Below are positions 6,392-7,221 of a stretch of DNA of 7,221 nucleotides, in pieces. The notes under the pieces were generated by a model. That model was not told the origin of the DNA. It did not search any database and saw only the letters and a program-made list of their open reading frames with translations. Position 1 is the stretch's first letter. Each line of letters starts with the position of its first letter. The DNA is from Gemmatimonadota bacterium (GTDB lineage: Bacteria; Gemmatimonadota; Gemmatimonadetes; Palauibacterales; Palauibacteraceae). Location of the stretch: NCBI GenBank assembly GCA_023554435.1, contig JAMJQV010000325.1, positions 1 through 7,221 of the forward strand, written 5' to 3'. A program made the position numbers and the translations under genes.

Positions 6392-7221
6392 GTGGGCCTG
6401 ACGACCACGGAGATCCGGGACAGGGCCGAGCGATTCAGGGCGGCCGTGTTCGAGGAACTGCACGATGCCAGGTCGGGCCGGAAGGCGTGGCCGGAGCTGG
6501 CGCCATTGTACGAGGCGCAGGCTATCCTCGAGTCGTCACGAACGCTGCCCGTGATCGAGCGGGCCATAGCCTCGGCCGACGACGATGAAGAGCGCCAGTT
6601 GCGGAAGCTCCTTCGCTGGGCAGCCCGGTACCACCTCGAAGCCCACAACGCCCGTCTCGATGACGAGTTCTCGGCCTGGCGCGCGACCGCCAAGGTCGAG
6701 ACCGGCGATATCGCGATCCCGGTCAGCCAGGCTTCCAACCTCATCCATGCAACCGATTCGCGCGAGGCGCGGCGGCGACTCGAAGACGCCCGCCGTGACA
6801 CCCTGGAGGAGGCGGTTCCCCTGCAGCTCGACCGACTCAGCCGGTGGCGCGAAGCCGCGGCCGAGTTGGGCTACGGAGGCTACCGGGAGGCCATGGAGCG
6901 CCTGGCCGGCGTCAATCTCCTTGGTGTCGAGAGCGAGGCTCGGCGCCTGGTCGACGAAACGGAGGACCTGTACCGCGAGGTCGTCGTGGAAGAGCTGCGT
7001 CGCCGCGTCGGGATCCGACCTGAGGAGGCGGAGAGCCACGACGCGGGCTGGCTCAAGCGCATGCCGTGGCTCGACGGCAGCTGCCAGGAGGGCAACGTCC
7101 TCGGTACCCTGCGCAAGGACCTGAGAGATATCGGACTTCCGCTGGAATACGGCGGACACGTGACCGTGGAACACGAGCCGTTCCCCGGCCCGGGAATGAT
7201 CCCTTGCTGCACGCCGGTGCG
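6392..7221 (+). CDS. Probable M3-like metallopeptidase, N-terminal part only
   Basis: 276 codons are visible before the right edge. The product is acidic and mostly helical, with no signal peptide or membrane segment. The region LGYGGYREAMERLAGVNL (159-176), then ARRLVDETEDLYREVV, a short HDAGWLKRMPWLD (216-228), and VEHEPFPGPGMIPCCTPV (259-276) resemble the helical region upstream of the zinc site in M3-type (oligopeptidase-like) peptidases, in which a histidine-aspartate segment and a CxP stretch precede HExxH. The HExxH is not in the window, so catalytic status is unknown and the assignment rests on remembered family pattern. The GTG start at 6392 gives the longest sensible product. Its ribosome site is weak (GAGAGG, 13 bases away), so the true start is uncertain. 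It follows the synthetase gene by 31 bases and may be transcribed with it. Confidence 0.5.
   Translation, partial: MGLTTTEIRDRAERFRAAVFEELHDARSGRKAWPELAPLYEAQAILESSRTLPVIERAIASADDDEERQLRKLLRWAARYHLEAHNARLDDEFSAWRATAKVETGDIAIPVSQASNLIHATDSREARRRLEDARRDTLEEAVPLQLDRLSRWREAAAELGYGGYREAMERLAGVNLLGVESEARRLVDETEDLYREVVVEELRRRVGIRPEEAESHDAGWLKRMPWLDGSCQEGNVLGTLRKDLRDIGLPLEYGGHVTVEHEPFPGPGMIPCCTPV

Noticed and set aside
4984..6801. 605-codon open frame on the minus strand opposite the synthetase gene
   Set aside because: It is an antisense shadow of a clearly conserved gene in high-GC DNA. It has low-complexity Arg/Ser/His-rich stretches, no recognisable domain, and also crosses the next gene.
1..7221. 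tRNA, rRNA, CRISPR repeats, insertion sequence ends, attachment sites or a toxin-antitoxin or defence system
   Set aside because: No direct repeats, transposase or integrase motifs, or RNA gene signatures were seen; the DNA is nearly all housekeeping coding sequence with even composition.

Overview
The window is high-GC chromosomal DNA, almost completely filled with ordinary bacterial genes. There is no sign of phage, insertion sequences, CRISPR, tRNA or rRNA. The genes have close Shine-Dalgarno sites, GTG and TTG starts are used, and the gene set (tryptophanase, Pol IV, one-chain glycyl-tRNA synthetase) is bacterial. The phylum cannot be fixed from this sequence. A Gemmatimonadota-like or similar high-GC lineage is only a guess.

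Left half, minus strand (3737 down to 1): four genes read in one direction with gaps of only 2 to about 15 bases, so probably one transcript. In order of transcription they are a cytosolic glycerophosphodiester phosphodiesterase, DNA polymerase IV (dinB), a small HD-domain metal hydrolase, and a tryptophanase (tnaA) that runs off the left edge. A plausible sigma70-type promoter lies directly in front of the first gene, which has almost no leader.

Centre (3738-3867): a divergent intergenic region of 130 bases between the phosphodiesterase gene and a glycerate kinase gene on the plus strand.

Right half, plus strand: glycerate kinase (TTG start), an 87-base spacer, an alpha2-type glycyl-tRNA synthetase, then the N-terminal part of a probable M3-like metallopeptidase cut by the right edge. 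The spacer before the synthetase gene is the most unusual part of the window. It contains a 10-bp hairpin whose 3' arm is the ribosome binding site of a possible 17-codon leader ORF, and that ORF ends in a GTGA overlap with the synthetase start.

Functionally the genes are mostly housekeeping: phospholipid head-group recycling and glycerate phosphorylation (both feeding three-carbon metabolism), translesion synthesis, glycine charging and peptide turnover. The outlier is tryptophanase (indole, pyruvate and ammonia from tryptophan), which lies in the phosphodiesterase-dinB-HD unit without a visible tnaC-type leader. No new defence or mobile system was found.
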